In this document: positions 28,885-37,966 of the stretch, piece after piece
Position numbering within the stretch: position 1 is the first letter of the stretch
Layout of the letters: each line of letters starts with the position of its first letter
Assembly (NCBI GenBank): GCA_041861885.1
Contig: JBGVUE010000001.1
Span: 1,724,001 to 1,788,000 of the forward strand
Source: Haloimpatiens sp. FM7315
GTDB lineage: Bacteria > Bacillota > Clostridia > Clostridiales > Clostridiaceae
DNA: 64,000 nt
Direction: 5' to 3'
Position numbers and translations under genes: made by a program
Notes under the pieces: model-generated
Databases searched by the model: none
Told to the model about the DNA's origin: nothing
The model's input: the letters and a program-made list of their open reading frames with translations, nothing else

Positions 28885-30073
28885 TTAGTTATCTCCCTTC
28901 TTTAAAAAGTCATCCCATAATGGTGACATATCTCTTAATCTTTTTACTACCTTAGGAACTACTTCTAAAACATAGTCTACATCTTCTTCAGTAGTACTTG
29001 CTCCTAAAGTTAATCTTAATGATCCATGAGCTATTTCATGAGGAAGTCCTATAGCTAAAAGTACATGTGATGGATCTAAAGATCCAGATGTACAAGCGCT
29101 TCCACTTGATGCACAAATTCCATTTGAATCTAAAAGAAGAAGTATTGACTCTCCCTCGATGAATCTAAAACATATATTTACGTTTCCTGCAAGTCTATCT
29201 TTGTTTAAAGGTCCATTCAATCTAGAATATGGCACTTTTAAAAGGCCTTCTATTAGTTTGTCTCTTAATTTTGTTAATCTTATACGCTCACTTTCAAGAT
29301 CTGAATTTGCAAGCTCTATAGCCTTTCCTATTCCTACAATACCTGCAATATTTTCAGTTCCTGCTCTTCTTCCTCTTTCTTGACCACCACCGTGAACTAA
29401 GTTGTCAAGTCTAACTCCTTTTCTTATATACAATGCTCCTACGCCCTTTGGTCCGTAAAATTTATGTCCTGCCATAGAAAGTAAATCAATATTCATTTCT
29501 TTAACATCTATTGCTTCATGCCCTACAGCTTGAACTGCATCTGTGTGAAAATATATCTTTTTCTCTCTACAAATCTCACCTATTTCTTTTATAGGCTGAA
29601 TTGTTCCAATTTCATTATTTGCAAACATAACTGACACTAATATAGTTTTATCAGTTATAGCATTTTTAAGATCCTCTATGCTAATTCTTCCTTCTTTATC
29701 TACAGGAAGATATGTAATTTCAAATCCATTCTTTTTTAAGAACTCACAGGTGTGAAGAATTGCATGATGTTCTATTTTTGTAGTAATTATATGATTTCCT
29801 CTTTTTTATTTGCAAAGGCAACCCCTTTTAAAGCCCAGTTGTCTGCTTCTGAACCTCCACCTGTAAAAAACACTTCCGAAGCATCAGCATTTATTGCCTT
29901 TGACACCCTTTCTCTTGCTAAATCAATAGCCCTTTTAATACCTCTTGATAAGGAATATATAGAAGATGGGTTACCAAACTCCTCAGTAAAATATGGAAGC
30001 ATTTCACTTAAAACCTCAGGTTTAGTATATGTAGTTGCTGCATAATCCATATATATTCTTTTTTGTTTTCCAT
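28885..30073 (-). CDS. iscS: Cysteine desulfurase IscS (two frame breaks)
   Basis: IscS takes sulfur from cysteine by PLP chemistry and delivers it to IscU and MnmA. Corrected length is 396 residues. Visible are MDYAATT at the N-terminus, the PLP Lys in [13 protein letters not shown], the [10 protein letters not shown] motif and the active-site cysteine loop [11 protein letters not shown]. Two A6 runs lacking one base break the frame: 30059-30064 (between MENKK and [10 protein letters not shown]) and 29802-29807 (between FANKK and [15 protein letters not shown]). The start ATG at 30073 follows AAGGAGTG, 17 bases after iscR. Confidence 0.92.
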
Positions 30074-30089
30074 TGCTATCACTCCTTGT

Positions 30090-30509
30090 TTAAATCTTGT
30101 TTATTCTTTTATAATCATCTATCATATCTTGTAATGTTATTGAAGTTGTAACACTATCTATGCTTTGCTTTATCTTTTTCCACAAAAGTCTTGTAGCACA
30201 GCAATCAATATTATTGCAAGAATTTTTATCCACACAGTCTGAAATTTCTACTGGACCTTCTAATACTTCCATTATATCTGCAATAGTAATATCTTGCGGT
30301 GTTCTATTTAGAACATATCCACCTTGGGCTCCTCTAATGCTTTTAATTAATCCTGATTTTCTAAGAGGAGAAAAAAGCTGTTCTAAATAATACTCTGATA
30401 CACTTTGTCTTTCTGAAATAGATCTTATTGATACAGGTTTATCACCATAATGTACAGCCAAATCTACCATAGCCTTTACACCGTATCTTCCTTTTGTAGA
30501 TAATTTCAT
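30090..30509 (-). CDS. iscR: Rrf2-family regulator IscR
   Basis: IscR senses iron-sulfur cluster status and controls the isc operon. The 139-residue protein has an N-terminal winged helix (MKLSTKGRYGVKAMVDLA, SEYYLEQLFSPLRKSGLIKSIRG split across helices) and the cysteine cluster CVDKNSCNNIDCCATR (near residues 92-107) that would hold a [2Fe-2S] cluster. It is the first gene of iscR-iscS-iscU-mnmA. Repeated ACTCGG motifs in its promoter suggest self-control. Rrf2 relatives such as CymR lack this cysteine set. Confidence 0.92.
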   Translation of the reverse strand: MKLSTKGRYGVKAMVDLAVHYGDKPVSIRSISERQSVSEYYLEQLFSPLRKSGLIKSIRGAQGGYVLNRTPQDITIADIMEVLEGPVEISDCVDKNSCNNIDCCATRLLWKKIKQSIDSVTTSITLQDMIDDYKRINKI

Positions 30510-30526
30510 TAAATCACCTCTTAATG

Positions 30527-30584
30527 CCGAGTTATTTACTCAACTTTATATTTAGATATTATCAAATCCGAGTAATATTGTCAA
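30527..30584 (-). promoter_or_regulatory. isc operon promoter with repeated ACTCGG boxes
   Basis: On the minus strand TTGACA (30579-30584), 17 bases, TAATAT (30556-30561). One ACTCGG (30568-30573) lies between -35 and -10 and another (30527-30532) lies between the promoter and the iscR start. Rrf2/IscR-type operators in clostridia are reported to contain ACTCGG-like cores, so these are good operator candidates. Confidence 0.7.
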
Positions 30585-30614
30585 CAATGAAAATAGCAAA
30601 AAAACTCAAAATGT

Positions 30615-31892
30615 TTATTTTAAATTAATTTTTTTAATTTTATTCCAATATTCCTTTGCACTTTGCTCTATTTTATTATCCCCATACTCATAGTAAATTT
30701 TATCTTTTATACTTTCAGGCATGTATCTCTGCTTTACATAATGATTCTCGTAATCATGAGGATACTTATAATTTTTCATTCTTCCAAAATTTTCAGCACC
30801 CTCATAGTGTCCATCTCTAATATTTGCAGGAATTTCACTTATATATATACTATCGATATCCTTAAGTGCTTTATCTATTGCCTTAATAGTAGAATTTGAC
30901 TTTGGCGAAGTTGCAAGTAATATGACAGCCTCTGCCAAAGGAATTTTAGCTTCAGGAAAACCAACTCTAAAAGCAGCTTCAACACAGGAATTAACTATGG
31001 CAATTGCATTAGGATAAGCAAGTCCAATATCTTCACTTGCAATAACTAAAAGTCTTCTGCAAATAGAAGGCAAATCACCAGCCTTTATGAGCCGTGCTAA
31101 ATAATGCAAAGATGCATCTACGTCACTTCCTCTAATTGATTTTTGAAAAGCGCTTAGAATATCATAGTGACTATCGCCATTGTTATCATAACTAAATATC
31201 TTACACTGAGTACATTCCCTTATATCCTCTTGCGTTATCACAATTTTGGCATTTTCATCAGCATTTGTAGAATAAAAACTTAATTCCAAAATATTAAGTG
31301 CCCTTCTCAAATCTCCGTCGCTAATTTCAGATATATAGTCTATAACTTTATCTTCAATAGAGATTTTAATATTAGAATAATCCTTTTTTATTATCTCTAA
31401 AGCTCTTCTTAACCCTTTTACTATATCTTGTTTTTTTAAAGGTTTGAACTCGAAAACTACAGCCCTACTTAAAATAGCTTTATATACATAATGGTATGGA
31501 TTTTCTGTTGTACTTGCAATTAATGTTATTTTTCCATTTTCCATATATTCAAGTAAGGATTGCTGCTGTTTTTTATTAAAATTTTGAATCTCGTCTAGAT
31601 ATAAAAGAACCCCCTTAACATTCATAAGATTATCTAATTCATCTATGATAGCTTTTATATCGCTTAGGGAAGCATTGGTTGCATTTAATTTGTAGAAGCT
31701 TTTATTAGTTGCTTTTGCAATTAAATTTGCAATTGTGGTTTTCCCAACACCACAAGGTCCATAAAATATCATATTATTTATAACTTTTGATTCTATGACT
31801 CTATTTAGTATTTTTCCCTTTCCAATTAAATGTTCCTGACCTACTACTTCTTCTATAGATGTAGGTCTTATTCTGTCTGCTAAGGGCTTCAT
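30615..31892 (-). CDS. rarA: Replication-associated recombination protein RarA/MgsA
   Basis: RarA is a clamp-loader-like AAA ATPase that acts at stalled replication forks. The 425-residue protein has Walker A GPCGVGKTT (45-53), Walker B VLLYLDEI near 95-102, sensor 1 (LIASTTENP) and the tetramerisation and clamp-loader C-terminal region (GSDVDASLHYLARLI, RDGHYEGAENFGR, YKYPHDYENH). Length and motifs fit the family. It starts at an ATG behind GGAGGTC, 16 bases downstream of the GDSL gene. Confidence 0.95.
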   Translation of the reverse strand: MKPLADRIRPTSIEEVVGQEHLIGKGKILNRVIESKVINNMIFYGPCGVGKTTIANLIAKATNKSFYKLNATNASLSDIKAIIDELDNLMNVKGVLLYLDEIQNFNKKQQQSLLEYMENGKITLIASTTENPYHYVYKAILSRAVVFEFKPLKKQDIVKGLRRALEIIKKDYSNIKISIEDKVIDYISEISDGDLRRALNILELSFYSTNADENAKIVITQEDIRECTQCKIFSYDNNGDSHYDILSAFQKSIRGSDVDASLHYLARLIKAGDLPSICRRLLVIASEDIGLAYPNAIAIVNSCVEAAFRVGFPEAKIPLAEAVILLATSPKSNSTIKAIDKALKDIDSIYISEIPANIRDGHYEGAENFGRMKNYKYPHDYENHYVKQRYMPESIKDKIYYEYGDNKIEQSAKEYWNKIKKINLK

Positions 31893-31907
31893 TTTGTGAC
31901 CTCCATT

Positions 31908-32492
31908 CTATATTAAAGGCTTTATAACCTTTTTTACACTCTCTACCATTAATTTATGTCCCTCGTAATTTGGATGTATTCCATCTAAATAGTATTTTTC
32001 TAATTCATCTACAGCAACACTTTCCAATAAGTCACCATAAAAGTCTATATATTTGTATAATTTATCATCACAGTATTTAATTATATTCTGTCTGTATTTC
32101 TCTATATTTTTATTTATTTTGAAGTAATCTAATTTATCTGCCCAATTTTTTTTAGCTAAAGATCCGACTACAGGCATTTGTATTGCTATTATTGGTTTTA
32201 TTTCGTGTACGTCACATTCCTTTACAAGTTCTATAATATTTTGTTCCACCATTTTTGAATCATAAAAAGAGAGAAAATCATTTGTACCTCCCATAATTAT
32301 AGCAACATCAGGATAATTTAATATTATATCTTCATAGGATCTTGAGAGCATTCCTGAAGTGGTATCTCCATTTATGCCTCTATTTACAAACTCTACATTT
32401 TCAAATAAGTTCCCACACATCTCTACCCATCTTTGATTTTTCAAAACTCCAAACCCATATGTTAAGCTATCACCAATACAAACTATTTTCAT
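31908..32492 (-). CDS. GDSL-type (SGNH) esterase/lipase
   Basis: This is a serine esterase of the SGNH hydrolase family, 194 residues from the ATG at 32492. Block I is IGDSLTYGFG (Ser nucleophile), block II the RGINGDTTSGM glycine, block III GGTNDFL (Asn) and block V DGIHPNYEGH (Asp and His of the triad). There is no signal peptide, so it is probably cytoplasmic. The substrate is unknown. A GTG three codons upstream is in frame, but the AAAGGTG site fits the ATG. Confidence 0.9.
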   Translation of the reverse strand: MKIVCIGDSLTYGFGVLKNQRWVEMCGNLFENVEFVNRGINGDTTSGMLSRSYEDIILNYPDVAIIMGGTNDFLSFYDSKMVEQNIIELVKECDVHEIKPIIAIQMPVVGSLAKKNWADKLDYFKINKNIEKYRQNIIKYCDDKLYKYIDFYGDLLESVAVDELEKYYLDGIHPNYEGHKLMVESVKKVIKPLI

Positions 32493-32556
32493 ACAAAACA
32501 CCTTTCATTAATTATTTACTATAATATTAAAAAATAAAATAACCACTTTCTAAAGA

Positions 32557-33000
32557 TCATTCCTTATCTTTTAAAATTTCATTATAAATAAGTATTTCCT
32601 CATCAATAATATTAAAACTATCATTATAATTATCATCTAGCATAAAGCTATAGTAAAATTTTCCACCCATAAGATTTTTTACTACAGCCTCCTTACTATA
32701 ACCATCTTTTCTTTTATTTATTTTTGAGACTAAGGACTTTGCTTGTTTTGGATTGATGGATAAAATACTCTTTAACTCATTTAAATCATAGAAGTCTTTT
32801 CCTAAAAGACTTAATAATTTACGCTGCATATTAAGCTTATATTCTATATCAATTTTTCTATTCTTATGTGGTCCATTTTTGCCTCTATGATGCTTTGGAC
32901 ATAAATAAATATAATTAAACGGGAAATCAAATCCCCCTTGATTTTTAAATACAATGTGATGTCTCTCTCCAATATCTCCACACACAATGCATTCTCCCAT
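32557..33000 (-). CDS. HNH-type zinc-finger nuclease-like protein
   Basis: The 147-residue protein starts with CIVCGDIGERHHIVF and YLCPKHHRGKNG, that is CxxC, HH and CPKHH as in HNH endonuclease folds where cysteines bind structural zinc and histidines catalyse. The remainder (SILSINPKQAKSLVSKINKR) resembles no domain I can name. Such stand-alone HNH proteins are common in Clostridium and not necessarily mobile. The ATG follows AGGGGTGA. No partner methylase or phage gene is adjacent. Confidence 0.7.
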   Translation of the reverse strand: MGECIVCGDIGERHHIVFKNQGGFDFPFNYIYLCPKHHRGKNGPHKNRKIDIEYKLNMQRKLLSLLGKDFYDLNELKSILSINPKQAKSLVSKINKRKDGYSKEAVVKNLMGGKFYYSFMLDDNYNDSFNIIDEEILIYNEILKDKE

Positions 33001-33159
33001 TTACTTATCACCCCTTACTATTTTACCATTTTTTATTTTTAATTAAAATCTTATAATTTAGGATATTAGTTAAGATGTTTTTTAGGAATTCAAGCTATTA
33101 AATATATCTTATCCACAAAAGCAATTATAAATTTATTTATAATAAAATAATAAGCAAAA

Positions 33160-33185
33160 AGGAACCAGCTTTTAAACTGATTCCT
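33160..33185 (-). terminator. Terminator after the zinc-ribbon gene
   Basis: On the minus strand AGGAATCAG and CTGGTTCCT (33177-33185 with 33160-33168; one G-T pair) form a 9-bp stem followed by T's, 15 bases past the stop of the small zinc-ribbon gene. Confidence 0.8.
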
Positions 33186-33199
33186 AAAACTATAAACTA

Positions 33200-33355
33200 T
33201 TATCTACTTCTATTGTCTTGTTTTCTAGCTTTTCTGCATTCAGGACATCTCTTTGGTTCGTTTTCGAATCCTTTTTCTTTATAAAAAGCTTGCTCTCCTT
33301 CTGTGAAAACAAACTCCTTTCCACAATCTTTACATACTAAATTTTTATCTGCCAT
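33200..33355 (-). CDS. Small zinc-ribbon protein
   Basis: A 51-residue protein from an ATG at 33355 with a strong GGAGGTG site. The sequence MADKNLVCKDCGKEFVFTEG, then KRCPECRKARK gives two CxxC pairs, a zinc ribbon, with a conserved-looking YKEKGFENEP in the middle. Such proteins are widespread in Firmicutes (probable zinc-binding domain family). The role is unknown; nucleic acid binding is plausible from the basic tail. It has its own terminator. Confidence 0.85.
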   Translation of the reverse strand: MADKNLVCKDCGKEFVFTEGEQAFYKEKGFENEPKRCPECRKARKQDNRSR

Positions 33356-33547
33356 TAAAAGCACCTCCTAATATGGGATTTAACACTTTAAGAACTAGAT
33401 TATCCCAACTAGGACCAGTTTTCTTAAAAAAGTTAAATCACTATGTTTTACATAATAAATTATATCATTTTTAATAAATATATTCAATATAATTTGTATC
33501 AAATATTAGAAAATTCATTATTTTATGCAAATATTTTTTCTATCAAT

Positions 33548-34396
33548 TTACATATATATAGCTATTGGTATGGTTTCTATGAAATCATAATTATCTATAT
33601 ATTCACTTTTAGCCATTCTGTTTTTGTTCAATGCTAAGGGAACCTTTTTCTCTAAAGAGCTGAAGCTATTTGAGTCCATAAAATCAAAGCAAGTTCCACT
33701 CTTTAATGCAAAGTCTTTGTCATAATTATCCTCATATGTGTTAATAACTTTTGCAAATATACTTACTTCATTATTCATAAGATAATCAATATCCCCTTGG
33801 AGATACTCCATTTTAAGAGGAAGTATTATTCTATTACTACTGCCAAAAATATCATCAGAAATATATTTTACACATTTAGTTTTTTTATACTCCTCTATAT
33901 AATTTTTCATAGAATATAAAAGCTCTGATGAAGTAGTTTCCTTATCATTTTCATTTTTATTCAACCCCAAAACTTCTTGATACTGCATAGCAGAAACTAT
34001 ATCATTAATACGACTCAAGGTTGGGAATTCACTAATTTTGGAAGAAAATACAATAAAATCATTTTTTTCAATTTTGCTTATTTCTTCTCTACTGTTTATA
34101 TACTTTAAAACCCCTTTTTCCTGTAATATGTCCATTATATTCATGAATATTTCTATAACCATGGAAACTCTTTCATCTATCCTTTCTCTTGAACACTCAT
34201 CTAAGACCTGCACGGATAAGTCGCCTTGGAGGTAATGCCCTGGAGATATATTACTTAAAGGAGTGTTTAAATTAACTATACATTGCTTTCTTTTATTTAT
34301 GCTTTTTATTTTTACATATTTTTGTATTACAACAGAATATAAACTATTTATAACCTTTTCATTTAAGTAAAAAGGAATAATTACGTTTTCCTTCAA
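33548..34396 (-). CDS. Hypothetical protein, possible DUF6414-like
   Basis: An unrecognised protein of about 282 residues. The opening (IIPFYLNEKVINSLYSVVIQ) and the body with alternating hydrophobic strands recall the DUF6414 group, but I hold this weakly. No catalytic motif, signal peptide or membrane segment is visible. The start is a TTG: the one at 34396 is about seven bases after GGGAG, while the TTG two codons earlier almost touches that site. It stands alone between a zinc-ribbon gene and a flavin reductase-like gene. Confidence 0.5.
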   Translation of the reverse strand: MKENVIIPFYLNEKVINSLYSVVIQKYVKIKSINKRKQCIVNLNTPLSNISPGHYLQGDLSVQVLDECSRERIDERVSMVIEIFMNIMDILQEKGVLKYINSREEISKIEKNDFIVFSSKISEFPTLSRINDIVSAMQYQEVLGLNKNENDKETTSSELLYSMKNYIEEYKKTKCVKYISDDIFGSSNRIILPLKMEYLQGDIDYLMNNEVSIFAKVINTYEDNYDKDFALKSGTCFDFMDSNSFSSLEKKVPLALNKNRMAKSEYIDNYDFIETIPIAIYM

Positions 34397-34491
34397 TTTC
34401 AACTCTCCCTTAAATTAGTAAAAAGTAATAATAATTCATCTTATATATATTTTATATATAAGAATTCAATTTTAGAACAAAAAGCATTAAG

Positions 34492-34525
34492 AAAAGCCCA
34501 ACTGGAATTACCCAATTAGGCTTTT
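34492..34525 (-). terminator. Terminator after the flavin reductase-like gene
   Basis: Arms at 34492-34501 and 34516-34525 (AAAAGCCTAA against TTGGGCTTTT on the minus strand, one T-G pair) form a 10-bp stem with a 14-base loop, starting five bases past the stop. Confidence 0.8.
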
Positions 34526-34529
34526 AAAT

Positions 34530-35036
34530 TTATTTATTTATATAGCAATTTGTTATCTCACCATAATAAACCCTATGCATATCTCCTGATTTATACCATT
34601 TTTCTTTTGTTTCATCTTTTATATTCTCAGCTTCCACTACATGTTTATAAACTATTTTACACTCATAAACCATTCCGCAATTATCTATAACCGGTGATTT
34701 AGTTGTTTTTCCTTCTATAGCTTTTAAATTACATTCATTAAATTTATTGAAGTTTTTTCCTGATTTACTACCACAAAAAGCTAGTGCACTTTTTAAATCA
34801 TCATCAAGAGGTACAGATACAGTGAAATCCTCTGCATTTTCTATAAGTTCATAAGTATATCTGCTTTCTCTTACAAGAACTGAAAATACAGGTTTTCCCC
34901 AATCATATCCAATATTTCCCCATCCAATTGTCATAGTGTTAACTTTGCCATCTTTATCTTTTACAGTTAAAAATGCGCCTCTTTTTTGCAAGCTTTTCAA
35001 TACCTCAACTAAATTTTCAGTATAATCAAATTCCAT
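34530..35036 (-). CDS. Flavin reductase-like (FMN-binding split-barrel) protein
   Basis: A 168-residue protein of the flavin reductase-like family, which binds FMN in a split barrel. Typical stretches are FLTVKDKDGKVNTMTIGWG, KPVFSVLVRESRYTYELI and FTVSVPLDDDLKSALAFCGSKSGK. In anaerobes relatives serve as small flavoproteins for electron transfer or flavin reduction; the partner is unknown here. The start ATG follows GGAGTG. It lies in a mixed stretch of short single genes with its own terminator. Confidence 0.85.
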   Translation of the reverse strand: MEFDYTENLVEVLKSLQKRGAFLTVKDKDGKVNTMTIGWGNIGYDWGKPVFSVLVRESRYTYELIENAEDFTVSVPLDDDLKSALAFCGSKSGKNFNKFNECNLKAIEGKTTKSPVIDNCGMVYECKIVYKHVVEAENIKDETKEKWYKSGDMHRVYYGEITNCYINK

Positions 35037-35064
35037 AATATCACTCCTATATAATCATAATTAT

Positions 35065-35682
35065 TTATTTTTTACTTTTAAAAAAATCATCACAAAATTT
35101 GTTCCACTTTTGCTCATATTCCTTATGAGAAATTAAAGATAAATCAAAAGGAGAATAAACGTGTCTTTTTCTAGCCTCTGCTACAAAGTCTTCTAAATAA
35201 TCACCTGGTTCTGAAAAATAAGCCCTTACCCTAGAATATTTCTTTGTAACTGCATAATAAAGTCTAGTATGTCCATCTAAAGACACAAAATAACCCTCTA
35301 GCTTGAATACAGGTATACATATTTCTTCCTCATTACCAATAAAAGTTTCTACAGCTTTAACCTTATCTTTATCAACATAAAACTGTGAAGGTTGAATATC
35401 CTTTATGTTAATATAAAATGTTTTAATAGGTTGAAATGCCTTTATTAGTTTCATGTTTTTATCATAATAATTAATAATATGTTCTGAATAAAATCTAAAT
35501 TCATCTATTAACTCTAATACATCAATCTCCCTATCAAAAAACACCATACTAGAATCCTTATTTATTATTCTAAAACTACATTTGTATTTTCCGTCAATGA
35601 CAAAAGCTCCGTGTTGTTTTAAAATATCTTTTTCAAATCTATCATCCTCATAGGTATTAATTCTTTGTATTTTACTACACAT
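35065..35682 (-). CDS. ParB/sulfiredoxin-like protein of unknown role
   Basis: A 205-residue protein. Residues about 100-150 match a ParB/Srx-type nucleotide-binding core: YINIKDIQPSQFYVDKDKV, then FVSLDGHTRLYYAV with the DGHTR box. A helical tail (SHKEYEQKWNKFCDDFF) follows. It has no ParB DNA-binding helix-turn-helix, so it is not a chromosome partition protein; the family's activity is unknown to me. The ribosome site before the ATG is weak. It precedes the flavin reductase-like gene by 28 bases and may be cotranscribed. Confidence 0.65.
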   Translation of the reverse strand: MCSKIQRINTYEDDRFEKDILKQHGAFVIDGKYKCSFRIINKDSSMVFFDREIDVLELIDEFRFYSEHIINYYDKNMKLIKAFQPIKTFYINIKDIQPSQFYVDKDKVKAVETFIGNEEEICIPVFKLEGYFVSLDGHTRLYYAVTKKYSRVRAYFSEPGDYLEDFVAEARKRHVYSPFDLSLISHKEYEQKWNKFCDDFFKSKK

Positions 35683-35760
35683 TTTAACACTTCCTAACTA
35701 ATAAAACAATTACTCTTAGAAATATACCTTAGTTTGTATATCACCTAAATGTACCAAAAA

Positions 35761-36675
35761 CTATTTAAGAAATAATATAACTATAGGTATTGTTATTACT
35801 GACAATAAAGTAGTAATAAAAACTCCTTTTGAAGCAAATTCTGGATTTTTGTCATAGCTTTCTGCAAATATAGAGCATATGGCTGCAGCTGGCATAGCTT
35901 CTACTATTACAGCAATGTTAATTAATAATTTATCAGCCTTAATTAAGCTAAGAATTATATATGTTATTGCCGGTATTAAAAAAAGTCTTACAAAAGAAAC
36001 ATAATATATAGACTTTTCTCTAAAAACTTCTTTAATCTTAACTTCCGCTAGCATACTGCCAATTATAATCATTGAAATAGGTACAGTAATAGAACCTACA
36101 AGTTCTAAGGAATTCTGAATAACATAAGGCAATTTTATGGAAAATGTGAAAAAAATATTCCAATAAATACAGAAATTATTCCAGGATTTGTAATAATTTT
36201 TTTATATTTTTAGAATTATCGCTCTTTGTAAAAAGCATCAATCCAAAGGTCCAACTCAATATGTTAAAGGGAATATTAAATATAGATGCATAAAGAATAC
36301 CTACTTTGCCATAAAGACTTCCAAGTACTGGGTATCCCATAAATCCTGAATTTGAAAAAACAGTTATAAATCTTAATATATCTTTTTTATCATTGTCTTT
36401 TGGGTATTTATAGTAGAAAACTTTACTTAATGGAATTAAAACCATATGAATAATAAGTGAATAAATAAAAATTTTTTTATATTATGTAATAATTCCGGTG
36501 AAAATTTATAGTTAAATGAAGCTATTATCATAAATGGAAGTGTTACTCTCAAAAGCAAATTGGATAGTCCTTTATTAATTTCTTTATTCAGTATTCCTCG
36601 CTTTCTAGAGTAATACCCTAGGATAATTATAATAAATAAGATAATAACTTGATTTATAACACTATTGTTTTCCAT
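35761..36675 (-). CDS. AEC-family transporter (three frame breaks)
   Basis: A membrane transporter of the auxin efflux carrier family, 305 residues when corrected, with about ten helices: an N-terminal block (VIILFIIIILGYYSRKRG ... LPFMIIASF), the family FSNSGFMGYPVLGSLYG motif, and the C-terminal block (SITVPISMIIIGSMLAE ... LLSVITIPIVILFLK). Such carriers move organic or amino acids; the substrate is unknown. Three short homopolymers break it: T7 at 36472-36478, T7 at 36197-36203 and A7 at 36149-36155; adding one base to each restores a single frame. It lies just beyond the terminator of the ornithine operon, and a role in that pathway is only a suggestion. Confidence 0.85.
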
Positions 36676-36824
36676 AAAACTAATACCACCCTCTCGATAT
36701 ACTATATTTTTAGCAAATAGTTAATAACCCTCTTACTTTATAAATAAGTAGCATAAAAACAGATTATGTTTTTAAATTAACTAAACAACTATAATTCTAA
36801 CATATAAAAGTATTTAATATAACA

Positions 36825-36863
36825 AAAATAAAGTCGACAACTTAAATTATTCGACTTTATTTT
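36825..36863. terminator. Terminator of the ornithine operon
   Basis: A perfect 13-bp stem (36825-36837 with 36851-36863; core AAAGTCGA) with a 13-base loop, flanked by A's and T's, lies 13 bases past the orr stop. It closes the operon that begins at ord. Confidence 0.85.
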
Positions 36864-36875
36864 ATATAAAGAATG

Positions 36876-37942
36876 TTACTTATAATATTTTTTTATATAT
36901 GGAGATGTCATAGCCTGAAGTAAACATCCGTAATCAACATTAAATTCTAACACGTCACCTAATTTATATAATTTAGTACTTTTTGTTATATCTATTATTA
37001 AATGATCACTACTTCCCCCTAGAATCTTAATATTAGTATCTTTGGGAATAGCACCTTCTATTTTTATATCCTGTCTTCCCATAGCTATTATGGCTCTTTT
37101 AATTATTCCTCTATCCTCAAATTTTGGTTTTTCACCAAAAGCATCTAAACCAAGTTTTCCATTTGGTACAGAAGGTTTATCTTTAATTTCAACTATTTCA
37201 CCTTTTAAAGTAAAGCAATCATTATAAGCATTTTCAATTACATTTCCAAAAGCAGTCTCTTTTCCAAGTAAAATTCCCTCACCAATTCTAAGCTGGTTTA
37301 TACCTTTTGGTATGGTATTATTTAAAGTCAAATAAATAGTGCTAGAATTTCCTCCTGAAATTATTGGCAATGATAAGTTTAATTGATTTTTTAAAGTATC
37401 TCTAATAGATATTAACTTACCTAAATTAGTACTATCTGGTATCACACCTCCATAACAAGTTAAATTTGTTCCTATTCCACTTAATTTAATATTAGGTAAC
37501 TTTAATATATCTTTAACTACATTTAAAACATCTTCTTCAAGTACGCCTTCTCTTAAATCTCCAACATCTATCATGAGAATCACTGCATGAATTTTATTTA
37601 TTTTCTTTGCTGCCTTGGATAAAAGTTTTATAGTTTCAATTTCTGAATTAAGGCTAATATCAGAGTACTTTACTACACTTTTAACATTACTTTCCATTGG
37701 AATCCTTAGAAGCATTTTTCTGCAATTGAAATCTTTTAATTTTATTAAATTTGCTATTCTTGAATCACCAACTAGTTCAATTCCATTATTTAGCATAGTT
37801 TCTACTATAGGCTTTTCTGCACAAAAACCTTTGTAACACCAACTACATGAATTCCATGTTTTTTACACATTTCAACTATTAGCTTAGTATTATGAGCTAT
37901 TTTATTTAAGTTTATTTCTATGCAAGGATATCTTTTTACCAT
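36876..37942 (-). CDS. orr: Ornithine racemase (one frame break)
   Basis: Orr turns L-ornithine into D-ornithine, the substrate of the 4,5-aminomutase. It belongs to the alanine-racemase N-terminal fold: YPCIEINLNKIAHN with the PLP lysine in VGVTKVF, then GDSRIANL, and later SGGNSSTIY and QLRIGEGILLG. Corrected length is 355 residues. An A5 run (37823-37827) one base short separates the first 39 or so codons from the rest; six bases give VFCAEKPIVETM. The ATG at 37942 follows GAGGGGA. It is the last gene of the operon and is identified as an ornithine rather than alanine enzyme mainly by that context. Confidence 0.92.
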
Positions 37943-37966
37943 GAGAATCCCCTCTTTTAAATAGTT

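Noticed and set aside
33443..33637. Plus-strand 64-codon frame downstream of the unknown 282-residue gene
   Set aside because: Highly AT-rich, no ribosome site, and overlaps the 3' end of the minus-strand gene.
32557..36675. A defence island or mobile element around the HNH and ParB-like genes
   Set aside because: No methylase, restriction partner, integrase, toxin-antitoxin pair, flanking repeat or composition shift is visible.
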